In this document: one piece after another, positions 34,353 through 43,695 of the stretch
How positions within the stretch are numbered: position 1 is the stretch's first letter
Layout of the letters: each line of letters starts with the position of its first letter
From: Thiocapsa marina 5811
GTDB lineage: Bacteria > Pseudomonadota > Gammaproteobacteria > Chromatiales > Chromatiaceae
Assembly (NCBI RefSeq): GCF_000223985.1
Contig: NZ_AFWV01000020.1
Location: 23,168 to 87,167, forward strand
Length of the DNA stretch: 64,000 bases
Reading direction: 5' to 3'
Notes under the pieces: model-generated
What the model was told of the DNA's origin: nothing
The model's input: only the letters and a program-made list of their open reading frames with translations
Databases searched by the model: none
Made by a program: the position numbers and the translations under genes

Positions 34353-35204
34353 ATGAAGACGCCGATCCGACGAGAGCGAGCCGGTCGCATGCGCAGGTCG
34401 TTCAACGCCCGTCCAGCGTGGCCGCGCATTCTCCTCCTGGCCCTTCTGCTGCCGGCTTCGAACGCGCTCGCCGCGGACTGGACGCCTGCCGGGGAGTCGC
34501 AGCGGCAGGACATCGGCGCGGACCTCGCCTACGCCAAGCGCACCGCGGCGCGCCCGTCCGACGGCAAACAAGTCAGCGCACACCTCGCCTTCTTCACCTC
34601 GCGAGCGTTCCGCTTGGAGGTCATCGATCTAGGGGCCGGCCCCGAGCCGGCATACCCGACACTGGAGTCCGCCTTCCGCAGCGCGGGCTGCGTGGCCGGG
34701 GTCAACGGCGGCTTCTTCCATCCGGATCGGCAGCCGTCCGGGCTCGTGATTTCCAAAGGACGACGGATCAATCGCTTCGAGACCGCAAAACTCCTGAGCG
34801 GCGTGATCTACAGCGACGAGCGCGGCATCCGCCTCGTCCGGCGTGGCCGGTTCCAAGATCACCCGCACATCACCGCCTTGTTGCAGACCGGGCCCTATCT
34901 CGTGGAAAACGCACGTCCGGTGCGGGGCCTGTCCACCGCCGATCCACGGCGCCGCACCTTCGTCGCCACGGATTGGCGCGGACATTGGGTCATCGGAGCG
35001 ACCACGAGCAGTCTCTCCCTCGCCGAGCTCGGGGAAATGCTCGCTTTACCGGACGTCCTGACGCCTTGGAGGGTGGATCGCGCCATCAACCTCGACGGCG
35101 GATCCTCGAGCGGATTCTTCTTCGAGCGCGGCGCCGACCGGGCTCCCGTGACCCTGCAACCCTGGAAACGCGTGAGGAACCTGCTCGGAATCTGCCCGCG
35201 TTGA
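34353..35204 (+). CDS. Phosphodiester glycosidase (NAGPA-domain) family protein, exported
   Basis: 283 residues. Signal peptide around residues 22-41 (PRILLLALLLPASNALAA), then the NAGPA fold with AGVNGGFFHPDRQPSGLV and the C-terminal INLDGGSSSGFFFE, the hallmark of N-acetylglucosamine-1-phosphodiester alpha-N-acetylglucosaminidase-like proteins. Likely acts on envelope or secreted glycans. A second ATG at 34389 would also keep the signal peptide. It begins 22 bases after the toxin gene but is functionally unrelated. Confidence 0.82.
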   Translation: MKTPIRRERAGRMRRSFNARPAWPRILLLALLLPASNALAADWTPAGESQRQDIGADLAYAKRTAARPSDGKQVSAHLAFFTSRAFRLEVIDLGAGPEPAYPTLESAFRSAGCVAGVNGGFFHPDRQPSGLVISKGRRINRFETAKLLSGVIYSDERGIRLVRRGRFQDHPHITALLQTGPYLVENARPVRGLSTADPRRRTFVATDWRGHWVIGATTSSLSLAELGEMLALPDVLTPWRVDRAINLDGGSSSGFFFERGADRAPVTLQPWKRVRNLLGICPR

Positions 35205-36251
35205 ACCGTGCCGAGGGAGCCGAAACCGCTCGGTCAGCACCCACTGTGAAGGCGGATTCCGGAAAGCGACATCGGTATCGGCACGCTGAGCCGCCAGAGG
35301 GCAGGAACCGGCGATGCCATCACCGGTGCCCGGCGGTAAGCCGACGGTTGCCACGAGTCTACTCGACTCGGTGGACGCGGTCTGCTGCCGGTCGAGTCGC
35401 CGGTATTCGTGTCCCCTCCGCCCCATTAGCGGTCAATCGCGGCGGCTCAGTCTTGCGGCCCCGAAAGGTCGTTGTCGGCCAGTAAGAGACATCGCACCTT
35501 CTACTGCCATAGAGAGCAATGTTCAATAGAGCGGACATTGGGTGGCCGAGTACAGTGGCGCACCGATCGCCCCAAACTCCGCGTCGTGGAAGGAGAATCG
35601 CAGTCGTGCGCTTCCTCTCGGAGTGCACACTCGCCAAGAGCACGTCTTTCGTCGCCGAAAGCCAGACAAAAGCGCTTCGTTGATTTGCCATTAACATTGT
35701 GCAAGTCTTCCTGCCAGATAAGCGAAAGGCCAAACCTACCGAGAGGTAGGGGCGGAAAGTCGCGGATCCTAAGATCCCGGATTCTGGGATCAAGGACAGC
35801 CGGACTGCCGAGGGTGACCAGCGAAACGGTCACGCGCGGCGTCCGGCTTTTGATTTTCTGGGGGCAAGGAAGACGAGATGAAATCTTCGGCCGCGGGAGT
35901 AACCGCCGCAGGACTTAGCCTACGGCCCGCGCGCGCACGCTCAGCCCCTTCGCGTGGGCGGGTCTCGTCCGAACGCATCAAGCTCGCGAAACTGCGCTCT
36001 TCGGGATGCGCGCTCTGGTCGGGCGTGGGCTGCGCCACAAGGGAACGCCGGATCGCTACTGAGCACAACGCCCAACCCCAACTCGGTTCTCGCCTCGCAT
36101 CCGACGGCCGCGCCTTGGCCGCACGGGAAAGCTCCTGTTTGCTCGCCGAAACAACCTCTGACGCGAGCCGCATCGCCTGTGATTAGTGACGCATAGGGAT
36201 CAGAAAACCATGAATATACCGGTCTCATCTGAGTTTTTCTCTCAGGAGTCT
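35205..36251. other. Non-coding stretch of about 1 kb
   Basis: I see no supported gene. Short open frames on both strands have neither ribosome binding sites nor family motifs. Composition is less GC-rich than the flanks in places (35540-35760), which may mark old insertion debris next to the IS630 element. Confidence 0.4.
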
Positions 36252-37338
36252 AGCGCAAGATCCTGAAGCTTCGCTATCATTGCCGACATGGTCGACTACA
36301 CCCTTACATCGGACGAACTCACGCAGTTGCGGGCCGCACACCGGCGCACGCGCGACCAGCGCGAGGCCGATCGCATCAAAGCCGTCATCCTCCTCGCCTC
36401 CGGCTGGCGAGCCGAGGACATTGCCGAGGCCCTGCTGGTCGATCCCAATACGGTGCGCACTCACTTCAAGCGCTATAGAGCCGGTGGTCTGGCCGAGTTG
36501 CTCAAGGTCGAGTATCGCGGCAGCGATGTCCTGTTGAGCGACGCGCAACTCGATCGGCTCGATCTGCATCTCCAAGAACACCTCTACCTCTCGGCTAAGG
36601 ACATCGCGGCGTGGGTCGAAGCCGAGTTCAAGGTCAGCTACACCCCCAGCGGCATGACGGCCTTGCTGCATCGCCTCGGGTTCGTCTACAAGAAGCCCAA
36701 GCTCGTCCCCGGCAAGGCCGACCCGGAGGCCCAGCGCGCCTTTCTCGCCAAGTACGAAGAACTGAAGAAAAACAAAAGCCCGAACGACGTCATCGTGTTC
36801 ATGGATGCCGTGCATCCGCAGCACAATCCGGTGCTGGGCTACGGCTGGATCAAGCGCGGCAAAGACCATGAGGTGCGTTCCAACAGCGGGCGTCAGCGCC
36901 TCAACATCAACGGCGCCATCGACTTGGAGCGGATGGAGCCGGTGGTGCGCTACGACGACACCATCAACGCCGACTCGACCATCGCGCTGTTCGATCAGCT
37001 CCTGTTGGCCTATGCCTACGCCGCGAGCATCTATGTGATCTGTGACAACGCGCGCTATTACCGATCGAAAGCCGTCCAGGCGTACCTCGAGGATTCGCGC
37101 ATCAAGCTGGTGTTTCTTCCTCCGTATGCCCCGAATTTGAATCCGATCGAGCGATTATGGAAGCTCTTCAAGAAAACGACGCTCTATAATCGCTATTATG
37201 AATCGTTCGGCGATTTTCGGAGCGCTTGCGAAGGGTTCTTCGACAATTCGCATCTGTATCGTGATCAGATGCGCTCGTTGTTAACCGAGAACTTCGCGAT
37301 TGTTGGCGAATGAAAGCGCCGAAAATCTCGCATTCGCT
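36252..37338 (+). mobile_element. IS630-family insertion sequence
   Basis: One transposase gene flanked by imperfect terminal inverted repeats: on the left AGCGCAAG (36252) and CGCTATCATT just before the gene, on the right the inverted equivalents CGCTTTCATT and AGCGAATG (ending at 37338). TA dinucleotides lie at or near both outer ends, in line with IS630 target choice, but the exact boundaries are uncertain by a few bases. Confidence 0.6.
36288..37313 (+). CDS. IS630-family transposase
   Basis: 341 residues, intact. An N-terminal helix-turn-helix (GWRAEDIAEALLVDPNTVRT) is followed by the DDE domain: Asp in IVFMDAVHPQHN, Asp in YVICDNARYYRS and Glu in NLNPIERLWKLFKK. Full length for the family with no frameshift, so the element may be active. 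Confidence 0.93.
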   Translation: MVDYTLTSDELTQLRAAHRRTRDQREADRIKAVILLASGWRAEDIAEALLVDPNTVRTHFKRYRAGGLAELLKVEYRGSDVLLSDAQLDRLDLHLQEHLYLSAKDIAAWVEAEFKVSYTPSGMTALLHRLGFVYKKPKLVPGKADPEAQRAFLAKYEELKKNKSPNDVIVFMDAVHPQHNPVLGYGWIKRGKDHEVRSNSGRQRLNINGAIDLERMEPVVRYDDTINADSTIALFDQLLLAYAYAASIYVICDNARYYRSKAVQAYLEDSRIKLVFLPPYAPNLNPIERLWKLFKKTTLYNRYYESFGDFRSACEGFFDNSHLYRDQMRSLLTENFAIVGE

Positions 37339-37401
37339 GAGTATAACGCAAAAAATCTGCTGCTCGCTATGGGATCTGCGCAAAGGATCTGGGCCGCTTC
37401 G

Positions 37402-40400
37402 ATGAGAACGCTGATTCTCTCGTCCGCCGCCTTGCTTGGCTTCCTTGCACTGCCCGGCATGGCCGAGGTCTACGATCCCTACACCGGGCCAGACCCAGTC
37501 GCTCCGTCCCTTCGGCTAATGGCGGAGCCCTTTGCGGCGACGGAGGCCTTGGGACCCGTCAGTGTCTCCATCCGCTCCCTCAACTCGCAGACCTTCCCCT
37601 TCGTCTTTCTCGATGTCGATGCGACGGACGAGACCAGTACCTGCACGCTGTTCAGCGCCGAGAACTTCCAGGTGCTGGAAGACGGCGTCGCTCAAAAGGA
37701 TTACTTCGCGGTCACGCCACCGAACGAGAACCAAGGCGTGCGCCTGGTCGATATCGTCTTCATCATGGACAACAGCGGGAGCATGAGCGACGACCAACTG
37801 GCTGTTCGGAACAACGTCTACGGCTTTGTCGACAAACTGGCCCAGGCAGGGATCAACTACGCCTTTGGCCTCACGCGTTACGGCCAAGGTGCGAACTCGG
37901 GCGCCCCGCTCATTGAGGACAACGGAAACCTAACTTCTGACGCTGCCTACTTCAAAGACACCGTCTGGACGCGCAACACCATCGATGGCGGCACTGAGCC
38001 GGGGTATCGAGCCATCGTCGATTCGGCGGCGAAGTTCAACTACCGCCCTGGATCGCGGCGCGTCTTCATCATCGTCACGGACGAGAGCCCCAATCAGGGC
38101 GGAGCCACCCTCGACCAGGCCGCGGCGGCGCTGCAAAGCGGCGACGTAACCCTCTTCGCCGTGACCGCGACGAGCCTATTCTCGTCGTTCCAGAGCCTCG
38201 TGGCCGACCCCTCCCAGCAGCTACTGGGCCTAACCACCAGCTTCGATCAGATCTTCACTGCGGTCACTGACCTGCTTGCCGACACCTACCGCGTTACCTA
38301 CAAGGCCCAGAATGAGACGATCGACGGTCTGGAGCGGGCCGTCGAGGTCCAGGTGACGTGCGGAGCGGAAACCGGATCCGACACGACCACCTACATGCCC
38401 GGGAGCGAGCCGAAGATCGCGCGCACCCAGGAAACGACCGACCTCAGCGCGACAACGCAGCCCGCGCAGACCGCTCTCACGATCGCCGCCCAGGTCACCG
38501 ACCAGGCGGAGCCCCTCGTTCAAACCGACGGAGTACGGCTGTATTACCGCCCAACCACCACGGACAGCAACGCGCCCTATAAGTTCGTCAAGATGACGAG
38601 AATTGGCGGGGATAACTATAGCGTCTCGATCCCCTCGTCCGATGTGCTTGAGCCCGGTGTCGACTATTACATCTCGGCGACAGATGGGGTCAGCAACGTG
38701 ACTGACCCAAAGGTAGAAGCATCTCTAAGGCCATACGCTATCGCCGTCTTCCCCAATGAGCCACCTCTGCTTGTTCTTGACTTAATAACCGATGCCGAAG
38801 AGGGAGAGCCCATCGGCGTCTGTGTAGAAGCTGACGACACCACAGACCGACTGGAAAAGGTTGTTCTCCACTTCCGCGCACTTGGGGAGCTGACCTACGA
38901 ATCGGTAACCATGCAGCCCAGTGACGGCCCTCCTTGCTCAACCTCGGCAACACCCCATGTCTATGACGCCACAATCCCGGCAGATCGTGTCACTTTAAAG
39001 GGAGTCGAATACTACATTGAGGCGGTTGACAACTACGGGACCCGGGCAACACTAGGAGCCGCTGATCAACCTGCAGTTATTACGGTGAGCGCAGCTGGCA
39101 ACAAGCCTTACGTCGTGTTCATTCCAGGCTTTCTCGGCAGTCGCCTTTACCGCCCTGGGACGTTCGAGCTTGACAGGGTATGGGAGACTATTTACGACGA
39201 TTGGTTCAACAGCGACTTTGAATACCTTAGGCTTTGCGATTCCGACGTCGGGCCCTGCGATGGCATCGGAGAGCCAAACCCTGATCGACCTGCTTACTTG
39301 GGTGATCCGGATGACATTATTGGGACACCTGACGATGATCAAAACGAGCGGGGAATAATTGGCGAAGTCCACCTCGATGGCAAAGTGCCACTCGTCGAAG
39401 GAAGAAATGTATACAAGTCCGCAATTGACTACTTCAATCAGCGACTAGGGCAAGATCATTGGCGTACCGTCCCTTGGGACTGGCGCCTGAGCGTAGAAGA
39501 CCCTTTGACCTTGGTTCTTGTTGAGTTGGCGATCCGATCGCTCGTTGGCGATAGCGGGGAGAAAGTGGTAATCGTGGCACACAGCACGGGCGGTTTGGTT
39601 GCCAAAGCGTACTTAGAACAGTACGGCAGTAGGCAGGTCAGCCGCTTGATCTCGGTCGCTGTGCCACATTTTGGCACTCCCCAGGCGCTGCCCGAGCTAT
39701 TGCACGGGGATATGAACGATTGGCCAAACGGGTTTATTCCGAAAAAAGAATGGCGCGACGCCGGGCGGCGAATGAAGTCGACTCATCAACTGCTACCCAG
39801 CGACGCTTATATCGCAGGATCCGACGAGAGCGTTATCGACGTGCTCGATCTGCCTCGAGTTTTCGCGGTTTCCGATTGCGCGAACGACCCTGGAGAGGAC
39901 GACTGGGAGCTGAACAATTACGATTTCAAGAGCTATCTCGGTCTTTCTTCCTGGTTGCAGGAGCACACCTTGATGAAGCCCGGAAGGTATGACGATACCA
40001 CGCGTCCGCTCGAACTTTCCGGACAATTGCTCGATGTCGCAGAGGGGTTTCACTCGGCATTTGATGGTTGGGTACCGGATATTCCCGTTGACCTTATTGC
40101 TGGGACTAACGTGGCAACCGTAGAAGGTATTGACTATGGTCATGAATACCTTCTGCGCGATGTTTATGTGGCGCCTTCGCTGAGCGTACGTAAATGGATT
40201 TGCAAAGATGACGTGATTTACGACATCCGGGAGAACCGTAAGGGTGACGGTACAGTTCCCGTCGCGAGCGCCTTGGGCATGCCTGATCATGAGAATATCA
40301 AGAAGCATCAGCCGGTCGACCTCAAGGTGGGACGGAATGCCAGCCATTCCACCATTTTTGCTCACCAGGGAATTCAGAAGTTGCTTGACCAGGTTCTTGG

Positions 40401-41532
40401 CGTGAGCGAAACGGTCACGGTGCAGGCACAAGCCCTTCGGATCGCAAGCGTTTCGGCGCTATATTCAACTGGCTCGGATGTGCAGACACGTATCCGCGTC
40501 TTTGGGGACGTCGCGCTTCATGTTTACGATGAAAGTGGACAGCATACCGGTTATCGGGCAAGTGGAAATCTAGGCCTAGACTTTGGCGAGGAGGCTGTTC
40601 CCGGCAGTAGCTACCGCAGCAATGGCTATACTCAAATCGTCTGGATCCCAGGCACACTTGAAATCTACCGTACAGAAATTGTGCCTCGCGCGCAGACCCA
40701 GGTCGTAGTGCGGATAGAGCAGTACATAGGTGACGAGAGAGTGGCGCAGGTCGATCTGCCTCCCGTGGACCTAGGGGATAACGGAAGGCTTAATGTCATT
40801 GGCAGTGAGTCACTCGAAGAGACCAAGATCGCTGTCGATACTGACGGGGACGGCGTCTCGGAACGGGTCCTTCCGATTCTAAGTCCTTTGACAGATACGT
40901 TCCCCCCCGTGTCTGCTCACACCCTCGTGGGTGCGATGGGAGAGAACGGTTGGTATGTATCGGATGTGGCCGTTTCGCTCAGCGCAAATGACGGAGAAGG
41001 GGTCGGTGTCCAAACTGTCTTTTACGCGCTGGATAATAGTCAACCCCAAGCTTACACAAACTCGAACGGCATCAGTATCACGTCCGAAGGCGTGCATACG
41101 CTGACCTATTATGCAGTTGATTACTTTGGCAATCAGGAAGAGCCACATACTGTGGCGGTCAAGATCGACAAGACCGCGCCAGTGGTGACGGCTTCGCTGT
41201 CGCCGGACATTCTGTGGCCGCCGAACCATAAGATGGTGCAGGTGCAGGCGACGGTGACGGCGAGCGATACCTGTGACCCTTCTCCCGCGGTGTCGCCGGT
41301 GTCTGTGACAAGTAACGAGCCGGATAGTGGGACGGGATACGGGGACACCCCGAACGATATCGTCATCCTCAACGACACGACGTTCAAGCTGCGCGCCGAG
41401 CGATCCGGCGCGGGAAGCGGGCGCATCTACACGATCATGTATGAGGTAGCGGATGCGGCAGGGAATACGTCGCAGGCGAGTGCGAAGGTGACTGTACCGC
41501 ACGATAAGGGGAAGAAAGGGAAAAAGAATTGA
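37402..41532 (+). CDS. Large secreted protein: vWA domain, LCAT-like lipase domain, OmpL47-like repeat
   Basis: 1376 residues. Signal peptide (RTLILSSAALLGFLALPGMA) at the chosen ATG. Residues about 115-300 are a von Willebrand A domain with MIDAS DIVFIMDNSGSMS. After an Ig-like region comes an alpha/beta-hydrolase of the lecithin:cholesterol acyltransferase type: VVFIPGFLGSRLYRP, nucleophile elbow VIVAHSTGGLVAKAYL, RKGDGTVPVASALG and a late His (ASHSTIFAHQG). The C-terminus has an OmpL47-type module (GENGWYVSDVAVSLSANDG) and a final Lys-rich tail. The middle of the gene is visibly less GC-rich than its neighbours, suggesting separate ancestry. It begins 64 bases after the IS630 end, so its promoter may have been altered. 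A strong terminator follows. Confidence 0.8.
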   Translation: MRTLILSSAALLGFLALPGMAEVYDPYTGPDPVAPSLRLMAEPFAATEALGPVSVSIRSLNSQTFPFVFLDVDATDETSTCTLFSAENFQVLEDGVAQKDYFAVTPPNENQGVRLVDIVFIMDNSGSMSDDQLAVRNNVYGFVDKLAQAGINYAFGLTRYGQGANSGAPLIEDNGNLTSDAAYFKDTVWTRNTIDGGTEPGYRAIVDSAAKFNYRPGSRRVFIIVTDESPNQGGATLDQAAAALQSGDVTLFAVTATSLFSSFQSLVADPSQQLLGLTTSFDQIFTAVTDLLADTYRVTYKAQNETIDGLERAVEVQVTCGAETGSDTTTYMPGSEPKIARTQETTDLSATTQPAQTALTIAAQVTDQAEPLVQTDGVRLYYRPTTTDSNAPYKFVKMTRIGGDNYSVSIPSSDVLEPGVDYYISATDGVSNVTDPKVEASLRPYAIAVFPNEPPLLVLDLITDAEEGEPIGVCVEADDTTDRLEKVVLHFRALGELTYESVTMQPSDGPPCSTSATPHVYDATIPADRVTLKGVEYYIEAVDNYGTRATLGAADQPAVITVSAAGNKPYVVFIPGFLGSRLYRPGTFELDRVWETIYDDWFNSDFEYLRLCDSDVGPCDGIGEPNPDRPAYLGDPDDIIGTPDDDQNERGIIGEVHLDGKVPLVEGRNVYKSAIDYFNQRLGQDHWRTVPWDWRLSVEDPLTLVLVELAIRSLVGDSGEKVVIVAHSTGGLVAKAYLEQYGSRQVSRLISVAVPHFGTPQALPELLHGDMNDWPNGFIPKKEWRDAGRRMKSTHQLLPSDAYIAGSDESVIDVLDLPRVFAVSDCANDPGEDDWELNNYDFKSYLGLSSWLQEHTLMKPGRYDDTTRPLELSGQLLDVAEGFHSAFDGWVPDIPVDLIAGTNVATVEGIDYGHEYLLRDVYVAPSLSVRKWICKDDVIYDIRENRKGDGTVPVASALGMPDHENIKKHQPVDLKVGRNASHSTIFAHQGIQKLLDQVLGVSETVTVQAQALRIASVSALYSTGSDVQTRIRVFGDVALHVYDESGQHTGYRASGNLGLDFGEEAVPGSSYRSNGYTQIVWIPGTLEIYRTEIVPRAQTQVVVRIEQYIGDERVAQVDLPPVDLGDNGRLNVIGSESLEETKIAVDTDGDGVSERVLPILSPLTDTFPPVSAHTLVGAMGENGWYVSDVAVSLSANDGEGVGVQTVFYALDNSQPQAYTNSNGISITSEGVHTLTYYAVDYFGNQEEPHTVAVKIDKTAPVVTASLSPDILWPPNHKMVQVQATVTASDTCDPSPAVSPVSVTSNEPDSGTGYGDTPNDIVILNDTTFKLRAERSGAGSGRIYTIMYEVADAAGNTSQASAKVTVPHDKGKKGKKN

Positions 41533-41568
41533 CGGCGTAAGACTCGCCTTTGGGAGAGCGGCCATGAG

Positions 41569-41597
41569 AGACCCCGGCCTGGTGCCGGGGTCTTTGG
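41569..41597 (+). terminator. Rho-independent-like terminator after the vWA-lipase gene
   Basis: A perfect 10-bp stem, AGACCCCGGC and its complement, closes a five-base loop and is followed by TTGGGTTT, 36 bases after the stop codon. Confidence 0.75.
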
Positions 41598-41599
41598 GT

Positions 41600-41809
41600 T
41601 TAAGCGGGAGCGGGTAAGTCGCTTCGCCGGAAGCCGAGGTAGAAGACCGTGGCGCCGACCGTGATGGTTTCGGGGCCGAGGACGTTGGGAGGGTCGGCGG
41701 AGAGGTAGAGCAAGGCGCCGCTGACCTGGACAGGGTAGATGCCGTCCTGTAGGTCGCCGCGGTCAATGACGCCTTGGGCGATCGTGTGGGCGGCCCTAAG
41801 AGTCGAGGG
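41600..41809 (-). pseudogene. C-terminal remnant of an unidentified protein
   Basis: On the minus strand a stop-free stretch reads AHTIAQGVIDRGDLQDGIYP, continuing to a TAA at 41600-41602. It looks like genuine coding sequence but an in-frame TAG lies just upstream (about 41810) and no start codon is present. The family is not recognised. It borders the inverted-repeat segment with the integrase remnant, so insertion may have truncated it. Confidence 0.45.
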
Positions 41810-41891
41810 CTACTGGGCGCCTAGGCGACTTTTCGTGTCCGGTCTGGGTCGTAAACGGCCAATCCTTCCGACGGCGCCCGATGTCTCCTTT

Positions 41892-41923
41892 GGGTCGCTA
41901 TGTAAAGCTTTACATAGCGACCC
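41892..41923. repeat. 32-bp perfect palindrome
   Basis: A perfect inverted repeat centred on AAGCTT, with GGGTCGCTATGTAAAG as one arm. Its core CTATGTAAAG recurs several times up to 42430, so it seems to be two head-to-head copies of the terminal sequence of the neighbouring element. Confidence 0.85.
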
Positions 41924-41938
41924 CTATGTAAAGTTGCC
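41918..41938 (+). repeat. Left 21-bp terminal inverted repeat of integrase-remnant segment
   Basis: The 21 bases beginning CGACCCCTATGTAAAG are the exact reverse complement of 42416-42436. A second, direct CTATGTAAAG motif follows 17 bases further in, as it does, slightly altered, at the right end. Confidence 0.85.
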
Positions 41939-42070
41939 AACTATGTAAAGCATGACACGGCCGTCCTCGTACGCCCCAGTGTTTGCGTGCTTTTTCTGAA
42001 ATGAGGGGCGAGCGAACTTCACATAGTTCTGCCGTTTACTAAGAGGCGTCAGCCACTTCAGGAGACCGCG

Positions 42071-42337
42071 GTGAGCCCTGCACGGCGACTTCCTGGCCGA
42101 CCGATGCGCCAACTGCGTCGCAGCCCGTTGGCATCCTGCGTTGACACCTTCGCGCCCTACTTCGGTGAACGCGACTACGCATGTCAAACCACTGCGGTCT
42201 ATCTCGAACGCCTGGTCCACTTCGGGCGCTGGATGACCCGGTGCCGACTCTAAGTCGAGTCCCTAGATGACGACCAGATCGCGGCGTTTCTCGACAAGCA
42301 TCTGCCGCCCGCCCGACACGCTGAGAGCACTCCTTGA
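42071..42337 (+). pseudogene. Tyrosine recombinase N-terminal domain, broken
   Basis: From a GTG the frame reads MRQLRRSPLASCVDTFAPYF, then QTTAVYLERLVHFGRWMTR, TAA at 42251-42253, and, in the same frame, VESLDDDQIAAFLDKHLPP before a TGA. This is the N-terminal SAM-like core-binding domain of the XerC-like integrases often found beside IS91-type transposases. The catalytic domain is entirely missing. Confidence 0.65.
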
Positions 42338-42415
42338 AGCCCGACAACTATGTAAAAGAGCCGCTGCCCCCAACTCCCGGAACTGCTCGAGCAAGCAGGC
42401 CAACTTCACATAGGA

Positions 42416-42436
42416 GGCAACTTTACATAGGGGTCG
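42416..42436 (-). repeat. Right 21-bp terminal inverted repeat of integrase-remnant segment
   Basis: Exact reverse complement of 41918-41938; an adjoining CTTCACATAG copy (42404-42413) mirrors the second motif at the left end. The two repeats bound a 519-bp segment. Confidence 0.85.
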
Positions 42437-42805
42437 TGACCGGTCCGTCGGTCGCCGGACGGCGGGTGACCGCAAACAGGATCGAAGAGTCACCGCCTTT
42501 CGGGCGCTGGGTGACCGATTATGGCCGATCCCTTCCCAAAGACATCTCGGATCCAGGGACCGCTCCTCGGCCCGGACGCACCTTACCAACCCATCCACTC
42601 GGCGGCCCACCCACTCCCATTCCCGGATCACCCCCAACCGCGTGCCGCGAAGCAGATACCGTGTGGCTTGACAGCCATCCGGGGCACCCTCTGTTTCGTG
42701 GTGTTGGGAACCACCGCTGTCGGCGGAGTGCCGATCACGGATCAGGCAACCGGCGACACGACGGCAAAGTGAGGCGGCGACGGGCGCCCACCGCGGATCC
42801 CTCCG
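42437..42805. other. Non-coding stretch
   Basis: No supported gene or structured element seen between the inverted repeat and the HigA gene. Confidence 0.4.
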
Positions 42806-43105
42806 TCAGGCCGCAAGGTGCATGGGCGTGATCTGTTCAAGTGAATCGCCGAGCAGATCCTTCGCGCGTTCCAGATCGTAGCGCTGTTGCAGGTTCATCC
42901 AGAGATCCACCGAGGTCCCGAAAAAGCGGGCGAGCCGCAGGGCGGTCTCGGCCGTGATCCCGCGCTTTTCGCGCACGATCTCGTTGATCCGTGCGGGAGT
43001 GACGCCGATCGCACGCGCGAGGGCGTTGCTGGAGAGGCCCAGCGGCAGCATGAAGTCCTCGCGCAGGATCTCTCCGGGGTGAATCGGGGGCAGTTTGTCG
43101 GTCAT
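42806..43105 (-). CDS. higA: HigA-type antitoxin (XRE family)
   Basis: 99 residues with PPIHPGEILREDFMLPLGLS, the helix-turn-helix LARAIGVTPARINEIVREKR and the ending FGTSVDLWMNLQQRYDLERA, all typical of HigA/VapI antitoxins. It follows the toxin gene by 12 bases, toxin first, as in HigBA operons. It should bind the operator upstream of higB. Confidence 0.92.
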   Translation of the reverse strand: MTDKLPPIHPGEILREDFMLPLGLSSNALARAIGVTPARINEIVREKRGITAETALRLARFFGTSVDLWMNLQQRYDLERAKDLLGDSLEQITPMHLAA

Positions 43106-43117
43106 TGCAGTGGTACC

Positions 43118-43399
43118 CTAATGATAGTCGACGATCTCGACCTCCGTCGGCCCCTCGGCTGACCAGACGAAGCACACGCGCCATTGATCATTGATGCGAA
43201 TGCTGTGCTGGCCGGACCGGTCACCCCGCAAGGCTTCGAGACGATTGCCCGGAGGGATGCGCAGATCCGACAGATCACGGGCCGCATCGAGATAGATCAG
43301 TTTACGCCGCGCCGGACCCTCGATATTCACGAAGCGCTTCACCCGCAGGCGCTCGAACAAGCGTCTCGTCTCGGCGCATCGGAATGATTGGATCGCCAT
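43118..43399 (-). CDS. higB: HigB-type toxin (RelE superfamily mRNA interferase)
   Basis: 93 residues: MAIQSFRCAETRRLFE, LDAARDLSDLRIPPGNRLEA, and the conserved SIRINDQWRVCFVW and VEIVDYH. HigB cleaves mRNA on the ribosome. The longer open frame up to 43483 is not used because MAIQSF is the normal family start and the operator lies inside the extension. Confidence 0.92.
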   Translation of the reverse strand: MAIQSFRCAETRRLFERLRVKRFVNIEGPARRKLIYLDAARDLSDLRIPPGNRLEALRGDRSGQHSIRINDQWRVCFVWSAEGPTEVEIVDYH

Positions 43400-43411
43400 G
43401 ACCTGATCGTA

Positions 43412-43426
43412 TATCGATAAACGATA
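43412..43426 (-). promoter_or_regulatory. HigBA operator
   Basis: Inverted repeat TATCG-N5-CGATA thirteen bases upstream of the higB start, in an AT-rich patch; the usual form of HigA/RelB-like operator sites. Confidence 0.6.
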
Positions 43427-43695
43427 CTGCGCAACGGCAACGGGATTCTGTGCAAGGACGCTCGACTGCAGCCCGGAATCCAACTGTTCTCTTGCCGGCA
43501 GCGATTATGACCATGAGGTATAAGGCAATCGGGCGCCGAGCCCGTTACTCGTCGCAAAAAACCGCTAACCGCGGTCGGCGTTGAGACCGTCGCGCAGCAA
43601 CACACCGTCGAGCAGGTGCTTCGTCACCGATCGCCATCGAGCCCCGGTGTCACCGAGCCCTCACCCGGCCCGGAAGGGCGGTCGGTCACCGAACG

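Noticed and set aside
35359..36228. Small ORFs on both strands between the glycosidase and IS630
   Set aside because: No ribosome binding sites, no domain signatures, composition unlike the neighbouring genes.
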